NCBI RefSeq assembly: GCF_000724625.1
Contig: NZ_CP007139.1
Span: forward strand, 2,852,001-2,916,000
DNA length: 64,000 nucleotides
DNA from: Fimbriimonas ginsengisoli Gsoil 348
Lineage (GTDB): Bacteria > Armatimonadota > Fimbriimonadia > Fimbriimonadales > Fimbriimonadaceae
Direction: 5' to 3'
The notes under the pieces: model-generated
The model's database searches: none
What the model was told of the DNA's origin: nothing
What the model saw: only the letters and a program-made list of their open reading frames with translations
Translations under genes and position numbers: made by a program
Part shown: positions 1-9,616 of the stretch, piece after piece
Layout: every line of letters begins with the position of its first letter
How positions within the stretch are numbered: the first letter of the stretch is position 1

Positions 1-840
1 GCATCCATAGATCGAGAGTTCGCGCGTCACCGCAACCTGCAACGGAATCTCCACCTTTGGCGACAAATTGCCGACGAGCGAGACGTTTCCGCCCTTACGC
101 ACGCTCCGAATCGCCATATCGACCGTCGCCGTTATCCCCACGGCTTCAATCGCGGCGTCGAGCTCCATCCCGATCGAAGAGCCTTGGGCGGAGTCGGCCC
201 CCAGAGCGATCGCAAGCTCCAGTTTTCGAGCGTCGATATCGACGGCGACGATCTCGCCGGCTCCCTTTGCCTTTAGGACCTGGACAACCAAGAGGCCGAT
301 CATGCCGACGCCAACCACGACTACTCGTTCGCCCACCTGCACTCGCGCCCGGTGGACTCCGTGGAGGGCGACCGACACCGGTTCAACCATCGCCGCCTGT
401 TCGTAGCCAAGGCCGTTGGGCAGGCGGCAAAGGACTCGGGAGGGGACCGCCACGAACTCCGCGAACGCCCCTTGCCGCCGGTACTCCGCGCATGAAACCC
501 CCAGCACCTGGCGGTTATCGCAGAGATTGACCTCGCCCCGAAGACAGTAGGGGCAGTGCCCGCAGTAGATTGTGGAATCGAACGTCACCCGGTCCCCGAT
601 TTGCCACCCGGCGACGTCGGCGCCGACCTTAACGATGTCGCCCGACGCCTCATGCCCCATCACGATCGGCGGGATTCTTCGGCCGGTGCTGCCATCCATG
701 CCATGCACGTCGCTGCCACAAATCCCGCACGCGCGCACTCGAATGAGAACTTCGTCGGGGGCTGGCTCCGGTACCGGCAGGTCGACCAACTGGAACCGGC
801 CGTATTCAACTAGCTCTAGGGCCCTCACGCCTCGAATCAT
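1..840 (-). CDS. Zinc-dependent medium-chain dehydrogenase (sorbitol/threonine dehydrogenase type), 3' end outside window
   Basis: NAD(P)-dependent oxidation of a sugar alcohol or similar polyol is the likely reaction, in the cytoplasm. The first 280 codons are visible and remain open to base 1. Catalytic zinc motifs are seen as GICGSD (Cys41) and GHE (His63-Glu64). The structural zinc lobe has Cys93, Cys96, Cys99 and Cys107. A Rossmann glycine motif GVGMIG lies near residue 180. The ATG at 840-838 is preceded by a purine-rich GAGGGGGAT stretch. The exact substrate cannot be read. The C-terminal 60-80 residues are missing only because the window ends. Confidence 0.9.
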   Translation of the reverse strand, partial: MIRGVRALELVEYGRFQLVDLPVPEPAPDEVLIRVRACGICGSDVHGMDGSTGRRIPPIVMGHEASGDIVKVGADVAGWQIGDRVTFDSTIYCGHCPYCLRGEVNLCDNRQVLGVSCAEYRRQGAFAEFVAVPSRVLCRLPNGLGYEQAAMVEPVSVALHGVHRARVQVGERVVVVGVGMIGLLVVQVLKAKGAGEIVAVDIDARKLELAIALGADSAQGSSIGMELDAAIEAVGITATVDMAIRSVRKGGNVSLVGNLSPKVEIPLQVAVTRELSIYGC

Positions 841-901
841 AGCCGCTAGATCCCCCTCGCCTCGCTTGGCTGGCGAACGTTTTCAAAAACATGTGACCAA
901 C

Positions 902-1034
902 AAAGGTGACGCCTTTCAAGAAGACCGCTTTCAGGTTGATTACACGGTAATCCCCGGGGCCTGAAAAGGGCTCGTGGACATAGCATATTTACCGGTCCAG
1001 TTTCAACGGTGGGTATTTAGACCCACTGGGCCGG
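902..1034. other. Cluster of three nested hairpins in the 841-1424 intergenic region
   Basis: Three inverted repeats occur in a row. AAAGG/CCTTT lies at 903-917. TTTCAGG (929-935) pairs with CCTGAAA (960-966) around an inner GATTAC/GTAATC stem at 938-952. CCGGTCCAG (992-1000) pairs with CTGGGCCGG (1026-1034, one G-U) around an inner GTGGGT/ACCCAC stem. On the minus strand this lies 60-190 bases before the dehydrogenase start, so it could be a structured leader. No known riboswitch class is recognised. The rest of the gap (1035-1424) holds only a small GC hairpin near 1275-1294 and no convincing gene. Confidence 0.4.
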
Positions 1035-1424
1035 TTAGCTCTTGATGCGGGAACTGGCGCAATTACGGCCACTCTTTCGTTAAGCGAGACGAGAGCGACT
1101 TTCTTGACTTCGCTTTGCATTGCGGGCCGTCCCACTGGGTCCTTAGGCTCACGCGGGATAGAGATCGTTTTGGAACGTTCCGCGAACGCCTCTCCGAACC
1201 TGAAAAACGGTTCTTGAGGGAGCAATTTTCGACTACTTTCAAGTTTTGGCTAGAAGGCGTATCCTCACTCTCCGGCGGGCCTTAGCCGCCGCAGCGAATT
1301 CACGTGAGCACCTATCGCTCATTTGTATGGCGCTTTCTTTGGATGATCCGGATGAGACAGACAAATCCTGGTCCTGGGAGCATCGATGCCACACACTGAA
1401 CAAATATCCAAACCTCGGAAGATC

Positions 1425-4400
1425 ATGAGATCTCCGATACGCCTACTTTTCTTGATACTGGCTTTGCTGGTCCCATGCTTTGGGGCCGCGCAAACGGTTA
1501 AGTCAGTCACACTCAACCCCAGTCTTGTCCTTGCCGGAGATCCTTCGACCGGCACGGTGACCCTGAATTCAGCGGCTCCGGCCGGCGGAACGGTCGTCAC
1601 CCTGGCCTCGAACAACGCAACGGCAAGCACAGGTGCGTCGGTTACGGTTGCGGCGGGAGCTACCACCGCGACCTTTCCCATCACGACGACCCAGACGAGT
1701 AACGCGGACGCCGTTGCCACCATCACCGGTTCGGCAAACGCTTCCTCCGCGACGGCTAATCTGACCGTTCGAGCCGCCCACCTCAACAGCCTCACGGTTC
1801 TTCCGAGCCCGGCTTACGGTGGTTCGACGATCACCGGTACGGTTACGATCAGCACGCCGGCTTCGGCCGCTGGCTTTACCGTAGCCCTGGCCTCGGACCT
1901 CGCGCCGACCGTCACGGTCCCCGCGACGGTTACCGTTCCGGCCGGGTCCACCACCGGTACCTTCGCGATCACCGCTCAGACGGTTACGAGCAAGGTCACG
2001 GCCAACCTTTCGGCGACCGCCTTCGGCGTCACCGCGAAGTTCGCCCTTCCGATCATTCCGCCGGTCGCCCTGTCCGTCACCTACGCCTCGTCCACGGTTG
2101 TGGGCGGCGTCGGCACGGTTGGCACCGTCACTCTTACCGGCAAGGCGCCCGCGGGCGGCATGGCCGTCGCGCTTGCGTCGGATAACGCGAACGCGACCGT
2201 CCCCGGCAGCGTTACCGTTGCCGCCGGTTCAAGCTCGGCCACGTTCAACGTTACGACCAAAGCGGTTCCGACCGACCAGGTCGCCAACGTCTCGGCCACC
2301 ACGGGCGCGACCACGGTCAAGGGTGCTCTCAGCATCAAGGCTCCGGTCGTCTCCTCGGTCGTTCTTAATCCGACGACCCTCCTCGGCGGAGCAAGCTCCA
2401 CCGCAACGCTTACGATCGCAACTCCGGCTCCGACCGGCGGCTACACCGTCGCCCTGTCGTCCGACCAGGCCGCGGCCACCGTCCCCGCAACCGTAGTGGT
2501 TGCCGCGGGCGCGACCACCGCGACCTTCACCGTTACCACTGTCGCCGTCGGCGCTAACACGACCGCGAACATCAAGGCGACCGGAGCATCCACTTCGGCG
2601 AGCGCTCCGCTCACGATCAACGGCCCGACCGTGGTCAGCGTTGTTCTGAACCCCACGACCGTCGTTGGCGGCGTTGGTTCGGTTGGCACCGTTACGATCA
2701 GTTCGGCGGCGCCGGCTGGCGGACTTTCCGTCGCGATCTCCTCTAACAATGCGGCGGCCGGCGTGCCTGCCACCGCCACGATCGCTGCAGGCGCCACTTC
2801 CGGCACCTTCAACATCTCCACCTCGCCGGTTCAGACGAACGCGACGGCGACGATCACCGCCTCCTCCAACGGCAGCTCGGCCAACGCCCCGCTGTCGATC
2901 AGCGCCCCGACGCTCAGCTCCCTGAGCCTCGATACGGCAACCGTAGTTGGCGGCGGAACCGCCACCGCAACCGTTACCATCAGCAGCGCGGCTCCGGCCG
3001 GCGGCTTCGTGGTTTCGGCTTCTTCCGATAAGGCCGCGGCCACCGTCCCCGCGACGATGACCGTCCCTGCGGGCGCGACCACCGGTACCTTCACGGTTAC
3101 CACGTCGGCCGTTGGGTCCGACACGACGGCGACGATCACGACCTCGGTCAACGGCGTCACCAAGACGGCTCCTCTCACGATCACGGCTGGAGGCCTCACC
3201 GGCGTCACCATCTCCCCGAACTCCGTCAACGGCGGAACCGGTGCGACGGCGACGGTAACCCTGGCAAGCCCGGCTCCTGCGGGCGGCGCTTCGGTATCCC
3301 TCTCGTCCAATAACGCGGCGATGCAGACTCCGGCTACCGTCACCGTGGCCGCGGGCAGCACCACCGGAACGGCGGCGCTCACGACCACTGCGGTCGGAAC
3401 GAACGTGACGGCGACCCTGACCGCGACCTACAACGGCGCGACTCAGACGGCGACCCTCGCAATCGGCGCTCCGAAGGTGAGCACGGTCACCGCCAACCCG
3501 GCGACGGTCGCGGGCGGCAACAACTCAGTCGGTACGGTCACTCTCACGAGCCCGGCGCCCACCGGCGGATACGTGGTTAATCTGGCTTCGGATTCGGCAA
3601 GCGCCACCGTGGCCGCACACGCGACGGTTCCTGCCGGCGCCACCTCCGTCAACTTCCTGATCTCCACGTCGGTCGTCAGCTCGACCACGACGGCGAACAT
3701 CACGGTAAGTGTGAACGGCAGCTCGGCAAGCGTTCCGATTACCCTGACGGCTCAGTCTCTTCTGAGCGTGGTGCCCACCCCGGCCAGCGTGGTCGGCGGC
3801 ACTCCTTCGACAGGTAAGGTCACGATCAGCAGCCCGGCTGCTGCGGGCGGCGTTACGGTAACGCTGTCGTCCAACAACGCTGCGATCACGGTGCCGGCAT
3901 CGGTCACCATCGCCGCCGGCGCTTCCAACGCGACCTTCACCATCAACACGGTGGCGGTTGCTACGAACACGACGGGCACGATCACGGCGACTTCTAACGG
4001 CGTCTCCAAGACTGCCAACGTCACCGCAACCGCCCCGACGGTCACGTCGGTCGCGCTTGCTCCTTCCACCGTTCAGGGTGGTAGCAGCTCCACGGCAACG
4101 GTCACGATCAGCAGCGCCGCTCCGGCCGCGGGCTTGGTCGTTCACCTCGCCTCCGACAACGCAGCCGCGACCGTTCCGGCTACCTTCACCATCGCCGCCG
4201 GCGCAACGACCGGGACCGCCACGGTCTCGACCGTCTCCGGCGCAAACGCGACCGCGAAGATCACGGCAACCGTAAACGCCTCCTCGGCGAATGCGAACGT
4301 GACCGTTATCCCCGCGATCGTCACGGGTCTCTCGTTCAGCCCGACCTCCCTGATCGGCGGCGGCTCCTCCACCGGAACCCTTACCCTCGCGGGTGCGGCT

Positions 4401-7400
4401 CCGGCCGGCGGCGCTTCGGTGGCGCTCTCCACGGCGAGCACCCACGCGATCATTCCGACGACCGTGGTCGTGCCTGCTGGCGCTTCCTCGGTTACGTTCA
4501 ACGTCGGAGCCCAGGCCGTCTCGGCCGACGAGGTTGCGACCATCACCGGAACCGCGAATGGTACGACGGCATCCGGCAACGTCACGATCAAGGCGCCGAC
4601 CGTCACCGGTCTCTCGCTCAACCCGACCACGGTAGCCGGCGGTAGCCCGTCGACTGCAACGGTAACCCTTAGCAGCGCTGCTCCGGCGGCCGGCTTCGTG
4701 GTGAACCTCACCTCGAGCAACACCTCGGCGGCCACCGTGCCGGCGACGGTTACGGTTGCCGCGGGTGCGACGACCGCAACGTTCACCGTCACCTCCAAGG
4801 TTGTCGGCACGAACTCGACCTCGACGATCACGGCAGCTCAGAACGGCGTATCCGCAACCGCGGTGCTTTCCGTTACCGCTTCCAGCTCGATCACGCTGAC
4901 GGTTAGCCCGGGCAGCGTTACCGGCGCAACTTCGACTCAGGGAACGCTCAAGGTTCCTTCGGCCGCTCCGGCCGGTGGCTACGTGGTCACCCTCTCGTCC
5001 AATAACCCGGCCGTAGTCGTGCCGGCATCGGCCACGATCAAGCAGCTCGCGACGTCGGCTGCCTTCGCGATCACCACGCTGCCCGTTACCGCGGACACGA
5101 CGGCGACCGTTACGGCAACCCTGAACGGCGCCACCAGCACCTACCCGGTGAAGGTTCTCGCGCCCGTCATCAAGACGGTCGCCGCCAGCCCCGCTTCGGT
5201 AGCGGGCGGAACTTCCTCGACCGGCACCGCGACCCTCACCGGTCCCGTTGCTTCGGGTAGCTCGGTAACCGTAACCCTCGCTTCGAACCGGGCTTCGGCC
5301 TCCATCCCGTCGACGGTCACCGTCGCCGCGGGTGCAAGCGCGGCTACGTTCACCATCACCACGACTCCGGTCGCGGCAAACGACACCGCTACGATCACGG
5401 CGACCACGGGCGCCAAGTCCGCCAGCACGACTCTGGGCATCACCGCTCCGGGCGTTGCATCGGTAACGACGAGCCCCTCGACGGTCATCGGCGGAACCGG
5501 TTCCACCGGCACCGTGACCCTCACGAGCCCGGCAGCGACGGGAGGCCAAGTGGTCACCCTGAGCTCCGATACGTCCTCGGCCACCGTACCGGCTTCGGTA
5601 ACGGTTGCGGCGGGCGGAACGACGGCGACCTTCGCCATCGGAACGAGCCCGGTTACGGCTAACAAGACGGCTACCATCACCGGTACCGCCAACGCGATCG
5701 CCAAGACTGGAACCCTCGCCATCACCGCTCCGGCGGTAACGGCCGTGTCGGTAAATCCGGCGTCAGTCCTCGGCGGTTCGCCCTCGACGGGCACCGTGAC
5801 GGTTAACGGACCCGCGCCCGCTGGCGGCTCCGTGGTGAACCTCACTTCCGACAGCGCTTCCGCAACGGTACCGGCGACGGTAACGGTTGCCGCGGGCGCC
5901 ACCTCGGCCACGTTCACCATCACCACCACTGGTGTTGCCTCGAACACCACCGCGAACATCGGCGCCTCCGCCAACGGCGGATCGGCGACGGCTCCTCTGA
6001 CGATCACGACGGCTCCTCCGGGCGCTCTGTCGCTGAGCCCGGTCACCGTCATCGGCGGAAACACTTCCACCGCGACGGTAACCCTCGCCGGACCGGCTCC
6101 TGCCGGTGGCCAGGTAGTGACCCTGTCGTCCGACAACGCAGCGGCAACCGTACCGGCTTCGGTAACGGTCGCGGCCGGCGCCACCTCGGCGACCTTCACG
6201 GTCACCACGACTCCGGTTGCATCGCAGGTCGTTGCAACGATCACCGCGGCCGCTAACGGCGGCACGGCGACCGCGACCGTCACGGTCAAGGTGCCGACGG
6301 TCACGACGGTGACGCTCAACCCGACCTCCGTCATCGGTGGAACCTCCTCGACCGCGACCCTCACCCTGAGCGGTAAGGCTCCGGCGGGCGGCCTGGTCGT
6401 CAACCTCAGCTCCGGCAACGCCGCAGCGACGGTTCCGGCAACGGTAACCGTGGCGGCGGGCGCTACGACGGCGACCTTCACGGTCACCACGACTCCGGTG
6501 GGAGCCGACGTCTCCGCGGTCATCTCCGCGTCGGCGAACAGCTCGACTGGAACGGGCGCCTTGGCGATCGCGGCTCCGGGAGTTACCGGCGTCTCGCTCA
6601 ACCCGACCTCTCTGGTCGGCGGCAACCCCTCGACCGGAACGGTCACCATCAACGGTCCGGCTCCGACGGGCGGCACCGTGGTTACCCTCTCCTCCGACAA
6701 GGCTGCGGCCACGGTACCGGCAACGGTCACCGTAGCGGCAGGCGCGACGACGGCTACCTTCACGGTAACCACCGTCGCCGTCGGCTCGGCCACGACGGCC
6801 AACATCTCGGGTTCGGCAAATGGCAAGTCGGCTTCGGCTCCTCTTGCGATTAGCGCCCCGACCGTCACCGGCCTCTCGTTCAACCCGACTACGGTCATCG
6901 GTGGAACGAGCACCACGGGAACGGTAACGATCTCCAGCCCGGCTCCGGCCGGCGGATTCGTGGTCACCCTTGCGGCGGATAACGCCGCGGGAACGCCTCC
7001 GGCAACGGTTACCGTTGCAGCGGGCGCGACCACCGCAACCTTCACTCTGGCCACGACTCCGGTACAGACGGCTCAGACGGTAAACGTCACCGCCTCTGCT
7101 AACGGAACCTCGGCTCAGGCGGCGGTTTCGGTAACTGCTCCGACCGCTCTGACCCTCACGTTCGCTCCGGCGAACGTACCGGGTGGTCAGGCGACCACTG
7201 CTACGCTTACGATCAGCGGCCCGGCGCCTGCCGGTGGATATGTTGTAAACATCTCCTCCGACAACGCGCACTCGACGCCGCCTGCGACGGTTACCGTACC
7301 GGCGGGAGCGACGGTCGTAACCTTCTCGATTCCTTCGACCGCAGTGACGGTGAGAACGGTCATCCATATCACGGCCGCCGTGAATGGTTCGAGCGTTACC

Positions 7401-7427
7401 TCTGCCTACGCACTGACGATCGCTTAG
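1425..7427 (+). CDS. Giant secreted protein of 21 tandem Ig-like (Big-type) repeats, 2000 aa
   Basis: A signal peptide (MRSPIRLLFLILALLVPC, then cleavage near GAAQ) is followed directly by about 21 repeats of 93-95 residues running to the C-terminus. Each repeat has the pattern xVxLNPxxVxGGxxSTxTVT, then APAGG, SSDNAAATVPA, TVTVAAGATTATFTVTT and a final NGxSxxAxLxI. Composition is extremely rich in Ala, Thr, Val, Gly and Ser, and Cys is almost absent. No sortase motif, PEP-CTERM or transmembrane anchor is seen. ATG at 1425 is preferred over 1386 because it gives a clean signal peptide and has GGAAG six bases upstream. A surface fibre or adhesin is the natural reading; no enzymatic domain is visible. 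Confidence 0.9.
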   Translation: MRSPIRLLFLILALLVPCFGAAQTVKSVTLNPSLVLAGDPSTGTVTLNSAAPAGGTVVTLASNNATASTGASVTVAAGATTATFPITTTQTSNADAVATITGSANASSATANLTVRAAHLNSLTVLPSPAYGGSTITGTVTISTPASAAGFTVALASDLAPTVTVPATVTVPAGSTTGTFAITAQTVTSKVTANLSATAFGVTAKFALPIIPPVALSVTYASSTVVGGVGTVGTVTLTGKAPAGGMAVALASDNANATVPGSVTVAAGSSSATFNVTTKAVPTDQVANVSATTGATTVKGALSIKAPVVSSVVLNPTTLLGGASSTATLTIATPAPTGGYTVALSSDQAAATVPATVVVAAGATTATFTVTTVAVGANTTANIKATGASTSASAPLTINGPTVVSVVLNPTTVVGGVGSVGTVTISSAAPAGGLSVAISSNNAAAGVPATATIAAGATSGTFNISTSPVQTNATATITASSNGSSANAPLSISAPTLSSLSLDTATVVGGGTATATVTISSAAPAGGFVVSASSDKAAATVPATMTVPAGATTGTFTVTTSAVGSDTTATITTSVNGVTKTAPLTITAGGLTGVTISPNSVNGGTGATATVTLASPAPAGGASVSLSSNNAAMQTPATVTVAAGSTTGTAALTTTAVGTNVTATLTATYNGATQTATLAIGAPKVSTVTANPATVAGGNNSVGTVTLTSPAPTGGYVVNLASDSASATVAAHATVPAGATSVNFLISTSVVSSTTTANITVSVNGSSASVPITLTAQSLLSVVPTPASVVGGTPSTGKVTISSPAAAGGVTVTLSSNNAAITVPASVTIAAGASNATFTINTVAVATNTTGTITATSNGVSKTANVTATAPTVTSVALAPSTVQGGSSSTATVTISSAAPAAGLVVHLASDNAAATVPATFTIAAGATTGTATVSTVSGANATAKITATVNASSANANVTVIPAIVTGLSFSPTSLIGGGSSTGTLTLAGAAPAGGASVALSTASTHAIIPTTVVVPAGASSVTFNVGAQAVSADEVATITGTANGTTASGNVTIKAPTVTGLSLNPTTVAGGSPSTATVTLSSAAPAAGFVVNLTSSNTSAATVPATVTVAAGATTATFTVTSKVVGTNSTSTITAAQNGVSATAVLSVTASSSITLTVSPGSVTGATSTQGTLKVPSAAPAGGYVVTLSSNNPAVVVPASATIKQLATSAAFAITTLPVTADTTATVTATLNGATSTYPVKVLAPVIKTVAASPASVAGGTSSTGTATLTGPVASGSSVTVTLASNRASASIPSTVTVAAGASAATFTITTTPVAANDTATITATTGAKSASTTLGITAPGVASVTTSPSTVIGGTGSTGTVTLTSPAATGGQVVTLSSDTSSATVPASVTVAAGGTTATFAIGTSPVTANKTATITGTANAIAKTGTLAITAPAVTAVSVNPASVLGGSPSTGTVTVNGPAPAGGSVVNLTSDSASATVPATVTVAAGATSATFTITTTGVASNTTANIGASANGGSATAPLTITTAPPGALSLSPVTVIGGNTSTATVTLAGPAPAGGQVVTLSSDNAAATVPASVTVAAGATSATFTVTTTPVASQVVATITAAANGGTATATVTVKVPTVTTVTLNPTSVIGGTSSTATLTLSGKAPAGGLVVNLSSGNAAATVPATVTVAAGATTATFTVTTTPVGADVSAVISASANSSTGTGALAIAAPGVTGVSLNPTSLVGGNPSTGTVTINGPAPTGGTVVTLSSDKAAATVPATVTVAAGATTATFTVTTVAVGSATTANISGSANGKSASAPLAISAPTVTGLSFNPTTVIGGTSTTGTVTISSPAPAGGFVVTLAADNAAGTPPATVTVAAGATTATFTLATTPVQTAQTVNVTASANGTSAQAAVSVTAPTALTLTFAPANVPGGQATTATLTISGPAPAGGYVVNISSDNAHSTPPATVTVPAGATVVTFSIPSTAVTVRTVIHITAAVNGSSVTSAYALTIA

Positions 7428-7439
7428 GATCGGATCTTG

Positions 7440-7467
7440 CCCGGGCTGCGGTTCTCCGCAGCCCGGG
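7440..7467 (+). terminator. Perfect GC hairpin after the Ig-repeat gene
   Basis: CCCGGGCTGCGG (7440-7451), a TTCT loop and CCGCAGCCCGGG (7456-7467) form a perfect 12-bp stem 12 bases after the stop codon. No T-run follows, so it may act as a transcript-end stabiliser or a Rho-assisted stop. The remaining bases to 7662 form the leader of the next gene and include a GGAAG/CTTCC hairpin near 7600-7618. Confidence 0.7.
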
Positions 7468-7662
7468 TAAGGAGAAAGGACTCCGGTAGAACCGAAAGGA
7501 GAAAACCGGGGTTATCTTAAAGAAGGAAGAATTGTCGATTGAATGGTTTAGCGAAATAGCAACGAAGCCATCGAGATTAAATCAACCCGTAGCGTGCGGA
7601 AGGGCGAAGCGCTTCCCATCGCCATCGTCTCAACTCCAGCAGAAATCGTAGGATCGCCCCCC

Positions 7663-8475
7663 ATGAGAAAAGCCTTTACACTGATTGAACTTCTAGTAGT
7701 GATTGCAATCATCGCAATCCTTGCCGCCATCTTATTCCCGGTCTTCGCTCGCGCTAAGGCCGCCGCAAAGAAAACCCAAGCTCTGAGCAACGTCAAGCAG
7801 CTTGTTACCGGTTACATCCTTTACATTCAGGATACGGATGGCGTCTATTACGAACATGCCCAGGGAATGTCGGTCGGAACGCAAGGCCCGACCTCGCTCA
7901 TCTGGTCCGGTTACATCTATCCGTATACGAAGAACGTAGCCATCGCAAACGACCCGGCGGCCAGCAACCCGACGCAGTCGTTCGGCGGCTTTAATTTCAC
8001 CGGTATGAACTACGTGCCGGTCGATTACAAGCAGCTTTCGCTTGGTTACAACCAGAACTTCACGTCGCAGTTCGGCTATGCCTGTTCCCAGGACTTCAGC
8101 GCGAACGCGGCGAGCTGCGCAACCTTCTACTCTGAAGGCCAGTTCACCTATCCGTCGCAGTCGCTCGTGTTCGCGAGTAGCACTCAGCGAGCGCCCAGCG
8201 CGGCCGGAAACGGATTCTGGGTAAGCCCGAAGCACGACCTCAACGCAAACGACGGAATGTCTGACCGCCACAGCGGCTTTGCCGTGGTCAGCTTCATGGA
8301 TGGGCATGCCAAGGGGATCAACGCCCGATCCATGCTCGTCAGCGACCAGGTAACGGAAATCGATCCGAATACCACCGGTCAGTGCGTCAACTACAACTCG
8401 GCCAAGGTCTATTGGGATCCTTCGGCTCCGTTGCCGGACGACGCTCCGCTTTGCGAGGGTCACGGAATCCGGTAA
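7663..8475 (+). CDS. Type IV prepilin-like / pseudopilin protein with H-X9-DG C-terminal signature
   Basis: The protein has 270 residues. It begins [20 protein letters not shown], a class III signal with prepilin peptidase cleavage expected after Ala4 and Glu at mature position 5. A hydrophobic helix and the typical KKTQxLSNxKQ linker follow. The C-terminal segment has His, nine residues, then Asp-Gly ([19 protein letters not shown]), the pattern of prepilin-associated H-X9-DG proteins common in Planctomycetes and Armatimonadetes. The ATG at 7663 is chosen over an upstream extension from 7594 because the signal must start here. Its job, minor pilin or substrate presented by a type II/IV machine, is unknown. 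No assembly genes are nearby. Confidence 0.92.
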   Translation: MRKAFTLIELLVVIAIIAILAAILFPVFARAKAAAKKTQALSNVKQLVTGYILYIQDTDGVYYEHAQGMSVGTQGPTSLIWSGYIYPYTKNVAIANDPAASNPTQSFGGFNFTGMNYVPVDYKQLSLGYNQNFTSQFGYACSQDFSANAASCATFYSEGQFTYPSQSLVFASSTQRAPSAAGNGFWVSPKHDLNANDGMSDRHSGFAVVSFMDGHAKGINARSMLVSDQVTEIDPNTTGQCVNYNSAKVYWDPSAPLPDDAPLCEGHGIR

Positions 8476-8476
8476 A

Positions 8477-8558
8477 AGCGTTCGCATAGAGGTTTCCAGC
8501 CCGGTGAGGGCAAGGGGGCTAATGCCAACGCTGAGCCGGAAAGTGTCTGTGCGAAGCT
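8477..8558 (+). ncRNA. Candidate structured RNA between prepilin and sugar transporter
   Basis: Starting one base after the stop codon, AGC-(G)-TTCGCATAGA (8477-8490) pairs with TCTGTGCGAA-GCT (8546-8558), giving 13 bp with one bulge and one G-U. Inside, TTTCC (8493-8497) pairs with GGAAA (8538-8542). It encloses two small hairpins, GCCC/GGGC (8499-8511) and GGC/GCC (8517-8526). A further hairpin (AGTTCCT/AGGAACT, 8563-8580) and a strong terminator follow at once. The arrangement fits a riboswitch or attenuator for the downstream transporter, or a stable 3' UTR RNA. It does not match any class I can name with confidence. Confidence 0.4.
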
Positions 8559-8589
8559 AAAGAGTTCCTCTCAAGGAACTTCCTTAGCG

Positions 8590-8622
8590 AAAGAGCCGGC
8601 GACGAAAGTCGCCGGCTCTTTT
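8590..8622 (+). terminator. Strong intrinsic terminator
   Basis: AAAGAGCCGGCGAC (8590-8603), GAAA tetraloop, GTCGCCGGCTCTTT (8608-8621), then T. This is a perfect 14-bp stem with a GNRA-like loop ending in four T residues. It lies between the structured RNA and the sugar transporter, so transcription of 8699 onward needs readthrough or its own promoter. Confidence 0.85.
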
Positions 8623-8698
8623 CGTGTTTCGGGCCTCTCGAATTCGGAGAACTTTGCAAGATAGGCGGCGATACGCGATACTGCGTTTCCTAGTCGCG

Positions 8699-9616
8699 AT
8701 GCAAACTTCATCCGCCGCCCATAAACCGAGTCCCGGCCTTAGGCGATGGATTCGGAAGAATAAGACTGGGTTTCTATTTATCAGCCCCTGGCTAATCGGC
8801 TTCCTCGTTTTTACGCTGGGACCGTTCCTAAGCAGCATCGCCCTCTCCTTTCACAGCTACGACCTGGCGAGTGCTCCCAAATGGGTCGGCAATCTGAACT
8901 ACCAGACCCTGCTGCACGACGACCCGATGTTTTGGTCGTCACTGTGGGTAACCGTCCGCTACGCTGCGGCCTCGGTACCACTTGGAATCGTGGCAGGCGT
9001 TGCTCTGGCCCTGCTTCTCAACGCGAAGGTCAAAGGGCAAACGATCTTCCGGACGATCTTTTATTTGCCGTCGATCGTGCCGGCCGTGGCGAACGCGATC
9101 GTGTTTAGCTGGATATTAAATCCGGAAATCGGACTTCTGAACGGCATTTTGCGAGCCGTGGGGATCGAGGGGCCGGCATGGTTGAACGACACCGCCTGGG
9201 CCCCGTGGAGCCTCGTTCTGATGTCGCTCTGGTCGGTCGGCGGGAGCATGGTGATTTACCTCGCCGGGCTCCAAGATATTCCAATCCATCTCTACGAAGC
9301 CGCAACGCTGGATGGAGCCTCCGCCTTCCAGCGAATGCGCCGAATCACCATTCCGTTGCTGACCCCGGTGATCTTCTTCAATCTCGTGATGGGGATCATT
9401 GGATCGTTCCAGTACTTCACCGAAGCGTTCATCATGACCAAGGGTGGACCCGAGGGAAGCACCACGTTCTACGCCCTCTATCTGTTCAACCGGGCCTGGC
9501 AATACCTGGACATGGGCTACGCCTGCGCCATGGCTTGGATCGTGTTTATCGTCGTCATGGTGATCACGGGACTGGTGTTCCGCAGCCAGAGAAGGTGGGT
9601 GCACTTTGGAGATTAA
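8699..9616 (+). CDS. Sugar ABC transporter permease (MalF/UgpA type)
   Basis: Inner-membrane permease of a carbohydrate uptake system, 305 residues with six predicted membrane helices. The cytoplasmic EAA loop is clear (EAATLDGASAFQRMRRITIP, about 60 residues before the end), which contacts the ATPase. The N-terminal FISPWLIGFLVFTLGP helix is typical of the family. ATG at 8699 is chosen because the longer alternative from 8624 would begin inside the terminator. The 3' end overlaps the binding-protein gene by 11 bases. Two permeases and a binding protein are present, but no ATP-binding subunit, so a shared ATPase elsewhere is likely. Confidence 0.92.
   Translation: MQTSSAAHKPSPGLRRWIRKNKTGFLFISPWLIGFLVFTLGPFLSSIALSFHSYDLASAPKWVGNLNYQTLLHDDPMFWSSLWVTVRYAAASVPLGIVAGVALALLLNAKVKGQTIFRTIFYLPSIVPAVANAIVFSWILNPEIGLLNGILRAVGIEGPAWLNDTAWAPWSLVLMSLWSVGGSMVIYLAGLQDIPIHLYEAATLDGASAFQRMRRITIPLLTPVIFFNLVMGIIGSFQYFTEAFIMTKGGPEGSTTFYALYLFNRAWQYLDMGYACAMAWIVFIVVMVITGLVFRSQRRWVHFGD

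Noticed and set aside
989-1225. 78-codon minus-strand frame in the first intergenic region
   Set aside because: It runs through the nested hairpin block and has no recognisable features.
3525-7054. Very long open frames on the minus strand inside the Ig-repeat gene
   Set aside because: They arise because the repeats use a restricted codon set (GCN, ACN, GTN) that leaves antisense frames open. Their translations are low-complexity mirror products without domains.
8495-8540. Cyclic di-GMP (GEMM) riboswitch
   Set aside because: Some words resemble the core, but the tetraloop, the tetraloop receptor and the second helix are missing. Kept only as an unclassified structured RNA.
8624-8698. Longer N-terminus for the first permease
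   Set aside because: It would begin in the T-tail of a strong terminator and adds an Arg-rich segment absent from the family.
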